A DNA stretch of 44,818 bases from Flavobacteriaceae bacterium (GCA_027080135.1 JALWUJ010000129.1:1-44818), one strand, 5' to 3'; positions 17,402 to 26,437 are shown, counted from the first letter of the stretch. A program made the numbers and translations. The notes: generated by a model from the letters alone, not told the origin.

Positions 17402-18343
17402 ATGAGGGTATTAATTACGGGAGCAGCAGGTTTTATAGGTTCACATACTGCTGAGCGATGCAAAGAAATGGGATATGAAGTTTTAGGAATTGATAACTAT
17501 TCACCTTATTATGATGTTTCTTTAAAAAAATTAAATGCAAAAACACTTTCTGAAAAAGGAATCGAAGTCTTAAAATTAGATTTACGAACTGATAATTTAG
17601 CAGAAAAGTTGCCTTTAGATATTGATTATATCATTCATTTTTCTGGACATCCTGGCATTTCTGCAACTTCTTCTTTTGAAGATTATTTAACTAACAATGT
17701 AATAGCAACTCAACGACTTTTATATTGGATTGAAGGTCTTGAAAACAAACCTTATTTTATCAATATTGCAACTTCTTCAATTTACGGTTTACAAGCAACC
17801 CTTTCTGAAAGCGAAGCACCCTTGCCAGCATCGTGGTATGGTGTAACCAAATTGGCAGCAGAGCAGTTGGTATTGGCTTATACCAGAAGGAATTTATTAA
17901 ACGGAACTTCATTAAGATTGTACTCCGTTTACGGCCCAAGAGAACGTCCAGATAAAATGTACACTAGATTGATAGATTGCGGATTGAACGATAAAGAATT
18001 TCCTCTATATGAAGGAAGTTTAAAACATTTAAGAAGCTTTACGTATGTGCAAGATATTATCGACGGAATTGTAAGTGTCTTCGGAAAAGAAGACATATGT
18101 AACGGAGAAATTATTAACCTCGGAATTGATAAAGAAAATACTACCGCAGAAGGTATTGAAGCTGTCGAAAAAGTTTTGGGTTTAAAAATTAAAATGAATC
18201 ACATTCCAGCACGTCCAGGTGACCAATATAGAACTTTAGCAAATATTGATAAAGCTAGAAAATTACTTAATTATAACCCTAAAACTACTTTATTAGAAGG
18301 AGTGAAACACCAAGTTAATTGGTTTAAAGAAAGTTTTATGTAG
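17402..18343 (+). CDS. NAD-dependent sugar epimerase/dehydratase (UDP-glucuronate epimerase-like)
   Basis: This 313-residue extended SDR has the NAD site TGAAGFIGSH at residue 6, DNYSPYYDVSLK (as in UDP-glucuronate 4-epimerases), the Ser/Thr-rich catalytic strand ATSSIYG, and YGVTK as the Tyr-Lys pair. RLYSVYGPRERPDKMYTRL and HLRSFTYVQDI follow the usual pattern of the substrate-binding half. It probably acts on a UDP-hexuronic acid or related UDP sugar; the product could feed the adjacent divergent glycosyltransferase operon, which is inference from position. An LTA-synthase-like gene follows after 48 bases. Confidence 0.83.
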   Translation: MRVLITGAAGFIGSHTAERCKEMGYEVLGIDNYSPYYDVSLKKLNAKTLSEKGIEVLKLDLRTDNLAEKLPLDIDYIIHFSGHPGISATSSFEDYLTNNVIATQRLLYWIEGLENKPYFINIATSSIYGLQATLSESEAPLPASWYGVTKLAAEQLVLAYTRRNLLNGTSLRLYSVYGPRERPDKMYTRLIDCGLNDKEFPLYEGSLKHLRSFTYVQDIIDGIVSVFGKEDICNGEIINLGIDKENTTAEGIEAVEKVLGLKIKMNHIPARPGDQYRTLANIDKARKLLNYNPKTTLLEGVKHQVNWFKESFM

Positions 18344-18391
18344 GGTACTGTTTAATTAAGTTGTTTTTTATAAATAAAAACAAATTTCCAA

Positions 18392-20377
18392 ATGAAAATA
18401 AAATTATTCCCCGAAAGATTTCAATTACTTAAAAGGTTTGTTTTTACCTTTATAGCACTCTCAACAATTTTAAGATTTTGTTTTTTTATTTGGAGTATTT
18501 CCGAAGTAGATACTTCATTTTTTAAAATAGGAAACTCATTTGTATATGGTTTTTTATATGATTTAGGAACCATTTCCTTTTTTTCAGTTCCTTATGCCTT
18601 GTACCTTTTAGTTTTTCCAAAACGTTTTTATGGAAGTATTGTCGATAAAGTTATCACTTATTTTGGTTACACTTTAGGCTTATTAATTTTTGCATTTTCT
18701 TTTTTTGCTGAAGTAACTTTTTGGGAAGAATTTAGAAGAAGATTTAACTTTATAGCTGTAGATTATCTAATTTATACTCATGAAGTAATCGATAATATCA
18801 ACGAGTCATACCCCATACCTTTGTTGATTGGAGCAATATTATTGATTGTTGCTGGTTTAATATTTTTAACAAAAAGAAAAGCTGTTTTTACTGCAACTTT
18901 TAATGCTTCCACTACATTCAAACAAAAACTATTTCCAACATTTTTCTTTATAATAATTTCTTTAATTTTTGGATTGTTTGTTACAAACAAAGGAGCAGAA
19001 TTTTCAGAAAATAGGTATAATAACGAAATAGCTAAAACAGGAATCTATTCCTTCTTTGCAGCATTTAGAAATAATGAACTTTCTTACCAAGAATTTTATA
19101 AAACCATAGACGAAGAGGAAGCATTCAATACTTTAAAAGAAAAATATCAAACCAATCAAGACCAATTATTATTTCCTAATAATAAGTCAATTTTTAGGAA
19201 AGTAGTAAATAATGATACACTTAATGAAAAGAAACCAAATGTAATATTTATTTGTGTAGAAAGTCTAAGTGCTAAATATTTAGGTGTTTTTGGAGACACT
19301 TTAATCGATACACCAAATTTAGATTTGTTAGCAAAGAATAGTCTTGTTTTTACTAATATTTTTGCTACAGGAACTCGTACCGTTAGAGGAATGGAAGCCA
19401 TTAATTTATCTATTCCTCCCACTCCTGGAAGAAGTATAGTTAAACGAAAAAATAACACTCAACTATTTACAATTGGTGAAGTATTTAAAGAAAAAGGCTA
19501 TATAAGAAATTTCTTTTACGGAGGTGATGGTTATTTTGATAATATGAGTACTTTTTTTGGAGGAAATGGCTTTAATATTATTGACAGAAGTAGAGGTTTT
19601 CTTTTAGATGCCTCAGTAAAAACCAAACGAATTCCGATAGAAGATAACGAAGTAACTTTTGAAAATGCTTGGGGAGTTTGCGACGAAGATATTTACAATA
19701 AAGTTATAAAAGAAGCTGATAAAGCTTTTGATAAAAATGAAAAATTCTTCGATTTTGTCATGACCACTTCTAACCATAGACCTTATACATATCCAGAAGG
19801 AAGAGTGAGTACGCCATCAGGCAAAGATAGGCAAGGAGCCTTACAGTACACCGATTTTGCTATTGGAGATTTTTTAAACAAAATAAAAACCAAACCTTGG
19901 TATAAAAATACAATTGTTTTGATTATGGCAGACCATTGTGCCTACAGTGCAGGGCATCAGGCTTTGGATGTAGCAAATTACCGAATACCTGCTTTTATTG
20001 TAAATACACCGGTTCCCAACCAAAAAATTAATAAAATGGCTTCGCAAATAGACGTAATGCCAACTTTGTTTTCTATACTAAATTGGGAATACAATTCTAA
20101 TCTATTCGGAAAGGATATTTTTTCTATGAAACCAGAAGAGGAAAGAGCTTTTATAGGAAATTACCGAAAATTAGGCCTTTTAAAAGGAAATAAATTGATG
20201 GTGTTAAGCGACCAAAAGAAATCCAATTTTTATAAATGGGAAAAAGAAACAAATTTACTTTTGCCTATTTCTGAAGATAAAGAATTTTTAAAAGAAACAA
20301 TTTCCTATTATCAAGCTTCAGATTATTTATTTCATCATGAAGGGTTAAAACTAAAAACATTGGGATTAGAAAACTAA
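18392..20377 (+). CDS. LTA synthase-like membrane phosphotransferase/sulfatase family protein
   Basis: This 661-residue protein has five N-terminal membrane helices (about residues 10-210) and a periplasmic alkaline-phosphatase/sulfatase-fold domain. The metal site is built from IFICVESLS, the nucleophile Thr region TGTRTVRGMEA, TTSNHRPYTYPEG and LIMADHC. This is the plan of LtaS and of phosphoglycerol or phosphoethanolamine transferases. A Gram-negative flavobacterium has no lipoteichoic acid, so the enzyme more likely adds a phospho-group from a phospholipid to a glycan, lipid or periplasmic sugar. It ends tail to tail with meaB, sharing the bases CTAA. It is downstream of the epimerase on the same strand. 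Confidence 0.87.
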   Translation: MKIKLFPERFQLLKRFVFTFIALSTILRFCFFIWSISEVDTSFFKIGNSFVYGFLYDLGTISFFSVPYALYLLVFPKRFYGSIVDKVITYFGYTLGLLIFAFSFFAEVTFWEEFRRRFNFIAVDYLIYTHEVIDNINESYPIPLLIGAILLIVAGLIFLTKRKAVFTATFNASTTFKQKLFPTFFFIIISLIFGLFVTNKGAEFSENRYNNEIAKTGIYSFFAAFRNNELSYQEFYKTIDEEEAFNTLKEKYQTNQDQLLFPNNKSIFRKVVNNDTLNEKKPNVIFICVESLSAKYLGVFGDTLIDTPNLDLLAKNSLVFTNIFATGTRTVRGMEAINLSIPPTPGRSIVKRKNNTQLFTIGEVFKEKGYIRNFFYGGDGYFDNMSTFFGGNGFNIIDRSRGFLLDASVKTKRIPIEDNEVTFENAWGVCDEDIYNKVIKEADKAFDKNEKFFDFVMTTSNHRPYTYPEGRVSTPSGKDRQGALQYTDFAIGDFLNKIKTKPWYKNTIVLIMADHCAYSAGHQALDVANYRIPAFIVNTPVPNQKINKMASQIDVMPTLFSILNWEYNSNLFGKDIFSMKPEEERAFIGNYRKLGLLKGNKLMVLSDQKKSNFYKWEKETNLLLPISEDKEFLKETISYYQASDYLFHHEGLKLKTLGLEN

Positions 20378-21462
20378 TTGTTTTTTTGAATTTTTAGTAG
20401 GGTTGTAGCAGCTTCAAAAGGAGTTGTTTTATTTTCTTCAATAGCAGATAGTTGTTTTTTCAATTCTTTTTTTATGGAAGGATTGTTATAAAAATCGCTT
20501 TTTAAACTAGCTTCAATCGTCTGTAACAACCAAAATTTATTTTGCTCTTTTCGTTTTTCTTGAAAATATCCGTTCTTTTTAGTAATAGAAACATATTCTA
20601 AAATTAAATTCCATATTTCTGAAACCCCTTTGTTTTTAATAGCACTACAAGTCATTGTTTTCGGAATCCAATTATTACCTTTTGGAGGGTAGAGGTGGAG
20701 GGCTCTGTTAAATTCGGTTTTGGCAAGTTTGGCTGCGGTTAGATTTTTTCCGTCGGCTTTATTAATAACGATACTGTCTGCCATTTCCATAATTCCGCGT
20801 TTAATGCCTTGTAGTTCATCTCCTGCACCAGCTAATTTCATCAACAAAAAGAAATCACACATAGAATGTACCGCAGTTTCACTTTGACCAACACCCACAG
20901 TTTCAATTAAAATAACATCGTAACCTGCAGCTTCACATAAAATAATAGTTTCACGAGTTTTACGAGCAACTCCACCTAAAGAATCTCCTGATGCCGAAGG
21001 ACGAATAAATGCGTTAGGCTCTTTTACCAAGTCTTCCATACGGGTTTTGTCTCCTAAAATACTTCCGCCACTAATGGAGCTACTTGGATCTACCGCCAAG
21101 ACTGATACTTTGTGTTTTTGCTGAACTATTAGTTTTCCAAACTGCTCAATAAAAGTACTTTTACCAACCCCTGGAACTCCTGTAATTCCAATTCTAATCG
21201 ATTTGTTTGCGTGTGGTAAACAGGCTTCAATTATCTCCTTTGCTTGTTGTTGGTGCTTAAGTGCTGTGCTTTCCACTATAGTAATAGCACGGCTTAATGC
21301 GGTTTTGTTTTCTTTTAAAATACCTTTAATAAACTCTTTGGAGGTAGGTGATTTTTTACGTTTCTCCTTTAGTTTTTTGGCTACCGAATTACTTAAAGTT
21401 TCGGGTTGTAAAACACCATCTTTTTCGTTTAAAGCTGTTTTATGTAATTTCTTTTTTGTCAT
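20374..21462 (-). CDS. meaB: Methylmalonyl-CoA mutase-associated GTPase MeaB (ArgK)
   Basis: This 362-residue cytosolic G-protein chaperone loads and protects B12-dependent methylmalonyl-CoA mutase. The P-loop GVPGVGKST is near residue 96, the switch region includes VDPSSSISGGSILGDKTRM, ETVGVGQSE is the Walker B/G3 segment, and NKADGKN gives guanine specificity. SASGDSLGGVARKTRE is highly conserved in the family. The lysine-rich N-terminal 50 residues are longer than in some homologues. The ATG directly follows the stop codon of the DUF2911 gene with no gap, so the pair is translationally linked. The window also holds the matching cobalamin adenosyltransferase; the mutase subunits are not here. 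Confidence 0.95.
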   Translation of the reverse strand: MTKKKLHKTALNEKDGVLQPETLSNSVAKKLKEKRKKSPTSKEFIKGILKENKTALSRAITIVESTALKHQQQAKEIIEACLPHANKSIRIGITGVPGVGKSTFIEQFGKLIVQQKHKVSVLAVDPSSSISGGSILGDKTRMEDLVKEPNAFIRPSASGDSLGGVARKTRETIILCEAAGYDVILIETVGVGQSETAVHSMCDFFLLMKLAGAGDELQGIKRGIMEMADSIVINKADGKNLTAAKLAKTEFNRALHLYPPKGNNWIPKTMTCSAIKNKGVSEIWNLILEYVSITKKNGYFQEKRKEQNKFWLLQTIEASLKSDFYNNPSIKKELKKQLSAIEENKTTPFEAATTLLKIQKNN

Positions 21463-22035
21463 TTATTTTTCTTGTAATAAAACAGGAACTACTACATTAT
21501 CCCAAGCTAAAATCATTAAAGTATCATCACCTGTATCGGAAAAAGAAATCGTAAAATCTTCCATGGTTGTTAAACTTTTTGAAGATGGCACCGTAGCAAT
21601 TACCACATCATATTCTGGTTCTCTAGATGGTGTTTGATCGATAAATTTAATACCCCAATCGTACATTTTTGAATTAAAAATAATTTGCCAAGTTTCTTCA
21701 CCAGGAATGGTCCATAGAGAGTAAGTTCCTTTTGGTAATGACTTTCCGTTAATAGTTAAATCTTTGTTGGTTGTGAATGTGGAGGCTTCGTTAGCACCTG
21801 TTCGCCAAACTTCATTATAAGGCACAAGCTCACCAAAAATAACTCTTTCTTTTTTTCTCGGGCTGTTATAAAAAACTTTTAATTCTAGGTCTTCTTGATT
21901 AAAAGTAATGTGTTTTTCGGGGCTATATTTTTTAGTTTGAGATTTTAAATAAGAACCAACTGCAAATTTCATTATAATGAAAAGAGTTAGTGCGATACTT
22001 AGTGTCCATATTATAATTTTTTTTGTTTTACTCAT
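21463..22035 (-). CDS. DUF2911 family protein
   Basis: This 190-residue exported or membrane-anchored protein has an N-terminal hydrophobic segment (IIIWTLSIALTLFIIMKFAVG). The DUF2911 domain is recognised from VFYNSPRKKERVIFG, YNEVWRTGANEASTFTTN, KSLPKGTYSLWTIPG and KMYDWG, the usual order in the family. The soluble part faces the periplasm. DUF2911 proteins are common in Bacteroidota and have no assigned function. It precedes meaB with no spacer, though no functional connection with B12 is known to me. A -7 box TATATTTG lies 34 bases upstream. Confidence 0.88.
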   Translation of the reverse strand: MSKTKKIIIWTLSIALTLFIIMKFAVGSYLKSQTKKYSPEKHITFNQEDLELKVFYNSPRKKERVIFGELVPYNEVWRTGANEASTFTTNKDLTINGKSLPKGTYSLWTIPGEETWQIIFNSKMYDWGIKFIDQTPSREPEYDVVIATVPSSKSLTTMEDFTISFSDTGDDTLMILAWDNVVVPVLLQEK

Positions 22036-22069
22036 TTAGTTTTATAATTAATTGCTAAATATAATAAAA

Positions 22070-22077
22070 CAAATATA
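22070..22077 (-). promoter_or_regulatory. -7 box of the DUF2911-meaB operon
   Basis: TATATTTG on the minus strand matches TAnnTTTG exactly; no -33 box could be found at the usual spacing. The remaining gap to 22196 is AT-rich and contains nothing else recognisable. Confidence 0.5.
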
Positions 22078-22196
22078 CGCTGTTCTATAAAAATTTTAAG
22101 AAGTTAATTTGTTGGTATAAGACATTAACATTTTTCTTAAATAAAAAAAATTATGAACTGTTTATAAAAATATCGATTTTTAAGGTTGAAATTTAA

Positions 22197-22874
22197 TTAA
22201 TCTATCTTTTTAATGCTCATTAATTCTTTCATTTCACTATCAAATAGTTTTAATAAAAGGTTTTCTTTCCTATAATATTTTGTAATTGAAAGTGCTTTCG
22301 AAAATTGATTTGATATTTCCATATTCGGGCACATTTTTCGAGTTTCTCTTAGAGGAGAAAATTCTAATTCAGTATCTGATACTTTTTGAATTGCTCCTGA
22401 AATATTATTGCAACCATTGCTTCCAAAAACTTTCATTTGAGAAATATTTAATTCAATTTGCGGAATATTTTTTATATTATTTTTATCTATCTGAACTTCA
22501 TTAATACTTTCTAAAAACCAAATATCTTGGATTGCTAAACGGGTGTCAATTTTTTTTTCTAACATGTTAACTAAAGTATATTTTATGGAAGATGCATCTG
22601 CATGAGGATTTTCTATTGGGGTTTCTGCTACTTTTAATTTATAGATAAACCCGGGTTCAAACTCAAACCCTTCAATTTGAGAATAGAATAATTCCCAATC
22701 TGCATTTATATTTAAATCATCTGTTTTTTGCACTTGTAAGCTAGACATTTTACCAACCCCAGCACAATCTACTTTTGAACTGTTGACCCAATAAATAGTT
22801 TCATTTTGTTTTAAACTTCTGCAAGATGATGTTATGATAATGAAGATTAAAAATAAGCAGCTGTTTTTTAACAT
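22197..22874 (-). CDS. Lipoprotein with DUF4377 and META (HslJ-like) domains
   Basis: This 225-residue lipoprotein has a signal peptide ending in TSSCRSL. Residues about 25-110 form a DUF4377-like domain (VNSSKVDCAGVGKMSSLQVQ, WELFYSQIEGFEFEPGFIYKLKV). Residues about 115-220 form a META domain (DTRLAIQDIWFLESI, GSNGCNNISGAI, LEFSPLRETRKMCPNMEISNQF, with the Cys pair seen in HslJ-type proteins). This domain pair is common in Bacteroidota and linked only loosely to heat shock or motility in E. coli HslJ. Expected location is the periplasm, tethered to a membrane. Just upstream are two tandem palindromes. Confidence 0.85.
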   Translation of the reverse strand: MLKNSCLFLIFIIITSSCRSLKQNETIYWVNSSKVDCAGVGKMSSLQVQKTDDLNINADWELFYSQIEGFEFEPGFIYKLKVAETPIENPHADASSIKYTLVNMLEKKIDTRLAIQDIWFLESINEVQIDKNNIKNIPQIELNISQMKVFGSNGCNNISGAIQKVSDTELEFSPLRETRKMCPNMEISNQFSKALSITKYYRKENLLLKLFDSEMKELMSIKKID

Positions 22875-22895
22875 GGTATCTGTATCATTTAATGT

Positions 22896-22930
22896 AATTG
22901 ACGGTGTGACTCAAAGTCACACCGTCAATT
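22896..22930. repeat. Perfect intergenic palindrome 1
   Basis: AATTGACGGTGTGACT and its exact complement form a 16-bp stem with loop CAA. On the minus strand it lies after the amidohydrolase gene and just before the META lipoprotein gene. No T-tract follows on the minus strand. Its core TGACT-AGTCA is shared with palindrome 2, so the two belong to one repeat family. Confidence 0.8.
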
Positions 22931-22944
22931 GATATTTTAATTTT

Positions 22945-22977
22945 ATTGATAGGATGACTTTAAGTCATCCTATTAAT
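22945..22977. repeat. Intergenic palindrome 2
   Basis: ATAGGATGACT and AGTCATCCTAT form an 11-bp stem with loop TTA, extended by three more pairs after one mismatch. It sits 10 bases past the amidohydrolase stop codon, the right place for a terminator, but without a T-tract. Together with palindrome 1 it makes a tandem hairpin pair. Confidence 0.75.
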
Positions 22978-22987
22978 TGAAGTACAA

Positions 22988-24715
22988 TTATTTTTTAAAA
23001 ACGGTCTTTCCTTCTTTAATTGTTTCTAGAACTTGGATATCTTTTATAGCATCTACATTTTCAATTTTTAATGGATTTTTATCCAAAATTACAAAATCTG
23101 CTAACAATCCTGTTTTAATTTTTCCTTTACGGTTTTCTTCAAAAAATTGGTAAGCAGGTCCTGTTGTTAATTGTTGTAAAGCAGCATAACCATCAATTAC
23201 TTGGTCGCCACCTAATATTACTCCTGATCGTGTTTCACGTTTCATAGAAGTCCACATTACAAAAAATGGGTCTAATAAGGTTACGTTAAAATCGGTGTGA
23301 TTAGATGTTATAATACCTAAATCATTTGCTGCTTTAATTGGACTTATAAAAGATGCTTTTTCTAAGCCAACGTTTTTAATATGAACATCTCCCCAGTAAA
23401 AACAGTGGTTTGTAAAATACGTTGGGGTAATTCCTAGTTCTACATATTTTTTTAAATGTTCTGGTTTTTGAAATTGTGAGTGAATAATAATAGGTCTTTT
23501 ATTGTCACCTGCTTTTACACCAGCATTTTCAATGGCATAAATAGCATCTTCTATAGCACCATCACCATTGGCATGGAAATTTATTTGAACGTTATTTTTA
23601 ACCAAGGTTTTTGCCAATTTTGCTAATTCTTCTCTTGGAATAGAAGTGTTTCCTACCCAATTTTTTTCTCCATTTGGACCAGGTACTTTGTAAGGTTCTG
23701 CCATATAAGCTGTTAATCCTTGTGGTGATCCGTCTAAAGTGAACTTACCTCCTTCAAATTTTAAGTGATTGTCATATTTTCCAAAAGGATATTCTGGATT
23801 ATTTAACCATTTATCCATTTCATTAAAACCTGGAAGGGAAGCAATATCAATAAAGAAACGGCCTTCTTTTGCTGCTCTTTTTAATGTATTCATATCTTTA
23901 ATATGGGTAAATCCTTCTACAGCAAGCGTATATCCGTTGCTTGTGTATTGCATTTGAGCGGCTTCCATTAATTCCATCATTTCGTCTTCTGAGGGCTGTG
24001 GTAGTTTGTCAAAAACAGGCATATAAGCCATTTCCATTAACAAACCTGCTGGTTCATTCCCGCCAGGTAAACGAGCAATAACACCACCTTCTGGAGTTTT
24101 GGTATTTTCATCTATACCAGCCCATTCCAATGCTTTTGAATTTAATACTCCTCCGTGCATCGAAATATGAACGATTAACACTTTGTTGTTTGGAAAAGCT
24201 TTGTCTAAATCCATTTTAATAATATGGCGTTTTTCGGCTAATAAATCTTGATCATAACCCCAACCAACAATCCATTCTCCATCTTTAATTCCTTTTTCTT
24301 CTTTAAATTTTTGAAGTTTTGCAATCATTGAAGGAATGTCAGTAACATCTCCCATTGGAGGTGAAGCACAATTTACTTGAGTTACCATTAAAACTGCCGA
24401 CATAAAGTGGCCGTGAGGATCGATAAAACTAGGCATCATGGTTTTTCCTTTTAGGTCAACTTCTACAGTTTTTCCAGCAAAATTATTTACAGCCTTGGCT
24501 TTGTCACCTGCATAAATTATTTTTCCGTCACGTTCAATTACCGCTTCTACATATTTAGGAGAATCACCATCCATAGTAAGGATGTCACCTCCATAATAGA
24601 GTGTTTGTTGAGCTTGGTTCTCGGTGTTTGAATCCTGTGTTGATTCTTTTTTTTCTGTTTTACAGCTAGTTAAAGCTACTAAAACAAGTACTAATGTTGA
24701 AATTTTTTTTATCAT
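22988..24715 (-). CDS. YtcJ-like amidohydrolase lipoprotein B
   Basis: This 575-residue secreted metal-dependent hydrolase of the amidohydrolase-3 (YtcJ-like) group has a signal peptide ending in VALTSCK, so it is a lipoprotein. It begins with the beta-sandwich segment YYGGDILTMDG. The metal-binding HxH is in FIDPHGHF, followed by NFHANGDGAIEDA, IIIHSQF and ITSNHTDFNVT, which provide the remaining His and Asp ligands. The C-terminal beta-sandwich has GKIKTGLLADFVILDKNPL. YtcJ relatives cleave diverse amides and N-acyl amino acids; its substrate is unknown. It is the last gene of a five-gene operon whose first gene is a homologue. Sixteen bases separate it from the gene upstream. Confidence 0.87.
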   Translation of the reverse strand: MIKKISTLVLVLVALTSCKTEKKESTQDSNTENQAQQTLYYGGDILTMDGDSPKYVEAVIERDGKIIYAGDKAKAVNNFAGKTVEVDLKGKTMMPSFIDPHGHFMSAVLMVTQVNCASPPMGDVTDIPSMIAKLQKFKEEKGIKDGEWIVGWGYDQDLLAEKRHIIKMDLDKAFPNNKVLIVHISMHGGVLNSKALEWAGIDENTKTPEGGVIARLPGGNEPAGLLMEMAYMPVFDKLPQPSEDEMMELMEAAQMQYTSNGYTLAVEGFTHIKDMNTLKRAAKEGRFFIDIASLPGFNEMDKWLNNPEYPFGKYDNHLKFEGGKFTLDGSPQGLTAYMAEPYKVPGPNGEKNWVGNTSIPREELAKLAKTLVKNNVQINFHANGDGAIEDAIYAIENAGVKAGDNKRPIIIHSQFQKPEHLKKYVELGITPTYFTNHCFYWGDVHIKNVGLEKASFISPIKAANDLGIITSNHTDFNVTLLDPFFVMWTSMKRETRSGVILGGDQVIDGYAALQQLTTGPAYQFFEENRKGKIKTGLLADFVILDKNPLKIENVDAIKDIQVLETIKEGKTVFKK

Positions 24716-24731
24716 TTTATTTAGTTTTAAA

Positions 24732-25268
24732 TTAGTTTACATTAATAGTATTTATTTTACCTTCAGATTCAAAATTGATTTTTGTAATTCCTTTAGGAAT
24801 TTTAAACATTAATAAATCACCCGCATCGAAGGTTTGATCACTTCCTTTTTCAAGATCGTATCCAACAGTCATCACTCCATTAGAAGAAGTGTATTTTTGT
24901 AATTTAATACGATCTGATTTTCTTGAAGGAATTTTTAAAATAGCTGCAATATTAAATTTTTCGAAATCTAATGGAGTTACTTTATTGTTCATAGTTTTTG
25001 CTATTCCGAAAACAGCATCAAAATCTTCTTGATTGGTTACAGCGATATACATAAAATCTTCTTTAAATTCTAGAGTATTTTTTACGTAATATCCCTCTAA
25101 TTTTTCGAATCTGGTATTGCTTACTGTTTTTGAAGTTTTTTCTATAGTTTTCTCTGTTTTTGTTTCAGAATTCATATCTGTCTGGTTTTCAGTTTTCTTT
25201 TTTGTTTCGTTGCAGGAAATGGTTACAGCAACGATTGCAATTAATAGTAATACATTTTTAATTTTCAT
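24732..25268 (-). CDS. Lipoprotein of unknown function
   Basis: I do not recognise this 178-residue protein. It has a signal peptide ending in VTISCNE and a Lys/Thr/Glu-rich linker to about residue 50. The globular part is predicted beta-rich: YYVKNTLEFKEDFMYIAVTN, DAVFGIAKTMNNKVTPLDFEKFNIAAI, then a final GITKINFESEGKINTINVN. It should be anchored in an outer- or inner-membrane leaflet. It is the fourth gene of the amidohydrolase operon, with 32 bases upstream and 16 downstream, so it is probably expressed with both hydrolases. Confidence 0.75.
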   Translation of the reverse strand: MKIKNVLLLIAIVAVTISCNETKKKTENQTDMNSETKTEKTIEKTSKTVSNTRFEKLEGYYVKNTLEFKEDFMYIAVTNQEDFDAVFGIAKTMNNKVTPLDFEKFNIAAILKIPSRKSDRIKLQKYTSSNGVMTVGYDLEKGSDQTFDAGDLLMFKIPKGITKINFESEGKINTINVN

Positions 25269-25300
25269 GATTTGTGGTTTTAGTAGTTTATTTAGTTTAA

Positions 25301-26422
25301 TTATTTAGAATTTTTGTTTTTTGTGAAAACTCGACCTGTCATATACCCTAGAGCAAAGGGGATTAATAAAATTACAATAAGAATAATGATGAGGTAGAAT
25401 AATACATCTTTTATTGTTTCTCGTAATTCTTCCATAGCTGTTTTTACAATTTTTTCACTTGTATTATCTAAATCAGACATGATAGCTTTCCGCTCTACAG
25501 AAATACTGTCTCTAAAAACAGCCATCTCTTTTGCAGCAAATATGGAAAGTGAATCTAAATTGTTATTTAAAGCTCTAATAGACATTCTGTAATCTGCTTG
25601 AAATGCAAGGACATCTTTTTGGAGATTAACTCCTCCTTCTTGAAGAATGCGTAATAATTCTTCGGTGTTTTTATTGAAGTCCTCAGATATTTTAGTTAAA
25701 TCTAATTGATCTAAGTTGGAACGTTTTAACATCAATTCTGTTGCCCATTGTGACTGATACAGGGTTTGTTCGCCTCCAACAGCAAATTTTGTTGAAAAGT
25801 CTGATAATACTTGTGAAAGAGTACCTATAGAACCATTTGCAATACTATCGGGTATTTTTTGGTATTCGTACCAATTATCGTGTAATGTTTCCCTGTAAAA
25901 ATCATAGGAAGTAAAAGGCTCATTTTTACGAATACTATCTACAAAGTGAAAAGCCTCATCGTAATCACTTTTAAATGATTTTTTTGCAATTTCATCTATT
26001 TTTACCGCTAACTTTTTACTGGCGTTTATTGCAACTGGTTGTTGTTCTGCAAACATTGTACTGCCTATACCTTTTTCAAGAAAATCTGACATAGTAGTAG
26101 TTAGTATCCAAGTATCTATAAGCGCAACTTCAGGATTGATCTGAAATATCTTATTTTTAGCTTGTTGAGTAGCTATAATTTTCCATAATAAGGCATTTAC
26201 TTGTACTTCTTTGTTTTCCGTATTTTCAAATATAGAATCTGCAGCAACTCGTACATCGTGAAAGAAAGTATTAACAAAACTATGCGTTAAGTTACGAGTT
26301 TCTATCATTTGATTATCTAAAGGCTCTGTGTCTGATTCTAGGTTTACTTTTAATAGAGAGCAACTTTGAAAGACAAAGAAAAATGATAGAATAATACTAT
26401 ATTTAAAATATTTCAAATTCAT
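25301..26422 (-). CDS. Lipoprotein with coiled coil and C-terminal membrane helix
   Basis: I do not recognise this 373-residue protein. It has a signal peptide ending in the lipobox FQSCS, a helical body, a predicted coiled coil (about residues 235-335, with NNLDSLSIFAAKEMAVFRDSISVERKA), then a strong C-terminal membrane helix (VLFYLIIILIVILLIPFALGYMTGRVF) and a short basic tail. Lipid at one end and a helix with a positively charged tail at the other would allow it to stay in the inner membrane twice or to span the periplasm. The helical part resembles the stalk of sensor proteins, but no signalling domain is visible. It is the third gene of the amidohydrolase operon. Confidence 0.75.
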   Translation of the reverse strand: MNLKYFKYSIILSFFFVFQSCSLLKVNLESDTEPLDNQMIETRNLTHSFVNTFFHDVRVAADSIFENTENKEVQVNALLWKIIATQQAKNKIFQINPEVALIDTWILTTTMSDFLEKGIGSTMFAEQQPVAINASKKLAVKIDEIAKKSFKSDYDEAFHFVDSIRKNEPFTSYDFYRETLHDNWYEYQKIPDSIANGSIGTLSQVLSDFSTKFAVGGEQTLYQSQWATELMLKRSNLDQLDLTKISEDFNKNTEELLRILQEGGVNLQKDVLAFQADYRMSIRALNNNLDSLSIFAAKEMAVFRDSISVERKAIMSDLDNTSEKIVKTAMEELRETIKDVLFYLIIILIVILLIPFALGYMTGRVFTKNKNSK

Positions 26423-26437
26423 TGATAAAATGGTAAA

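Noticed and set aside
21203-21637. 144-codon plus-strand frame
   Set aside because: Crosses the junction of meaB and DUF2911 on the opposite strand and shows only shadow composition.
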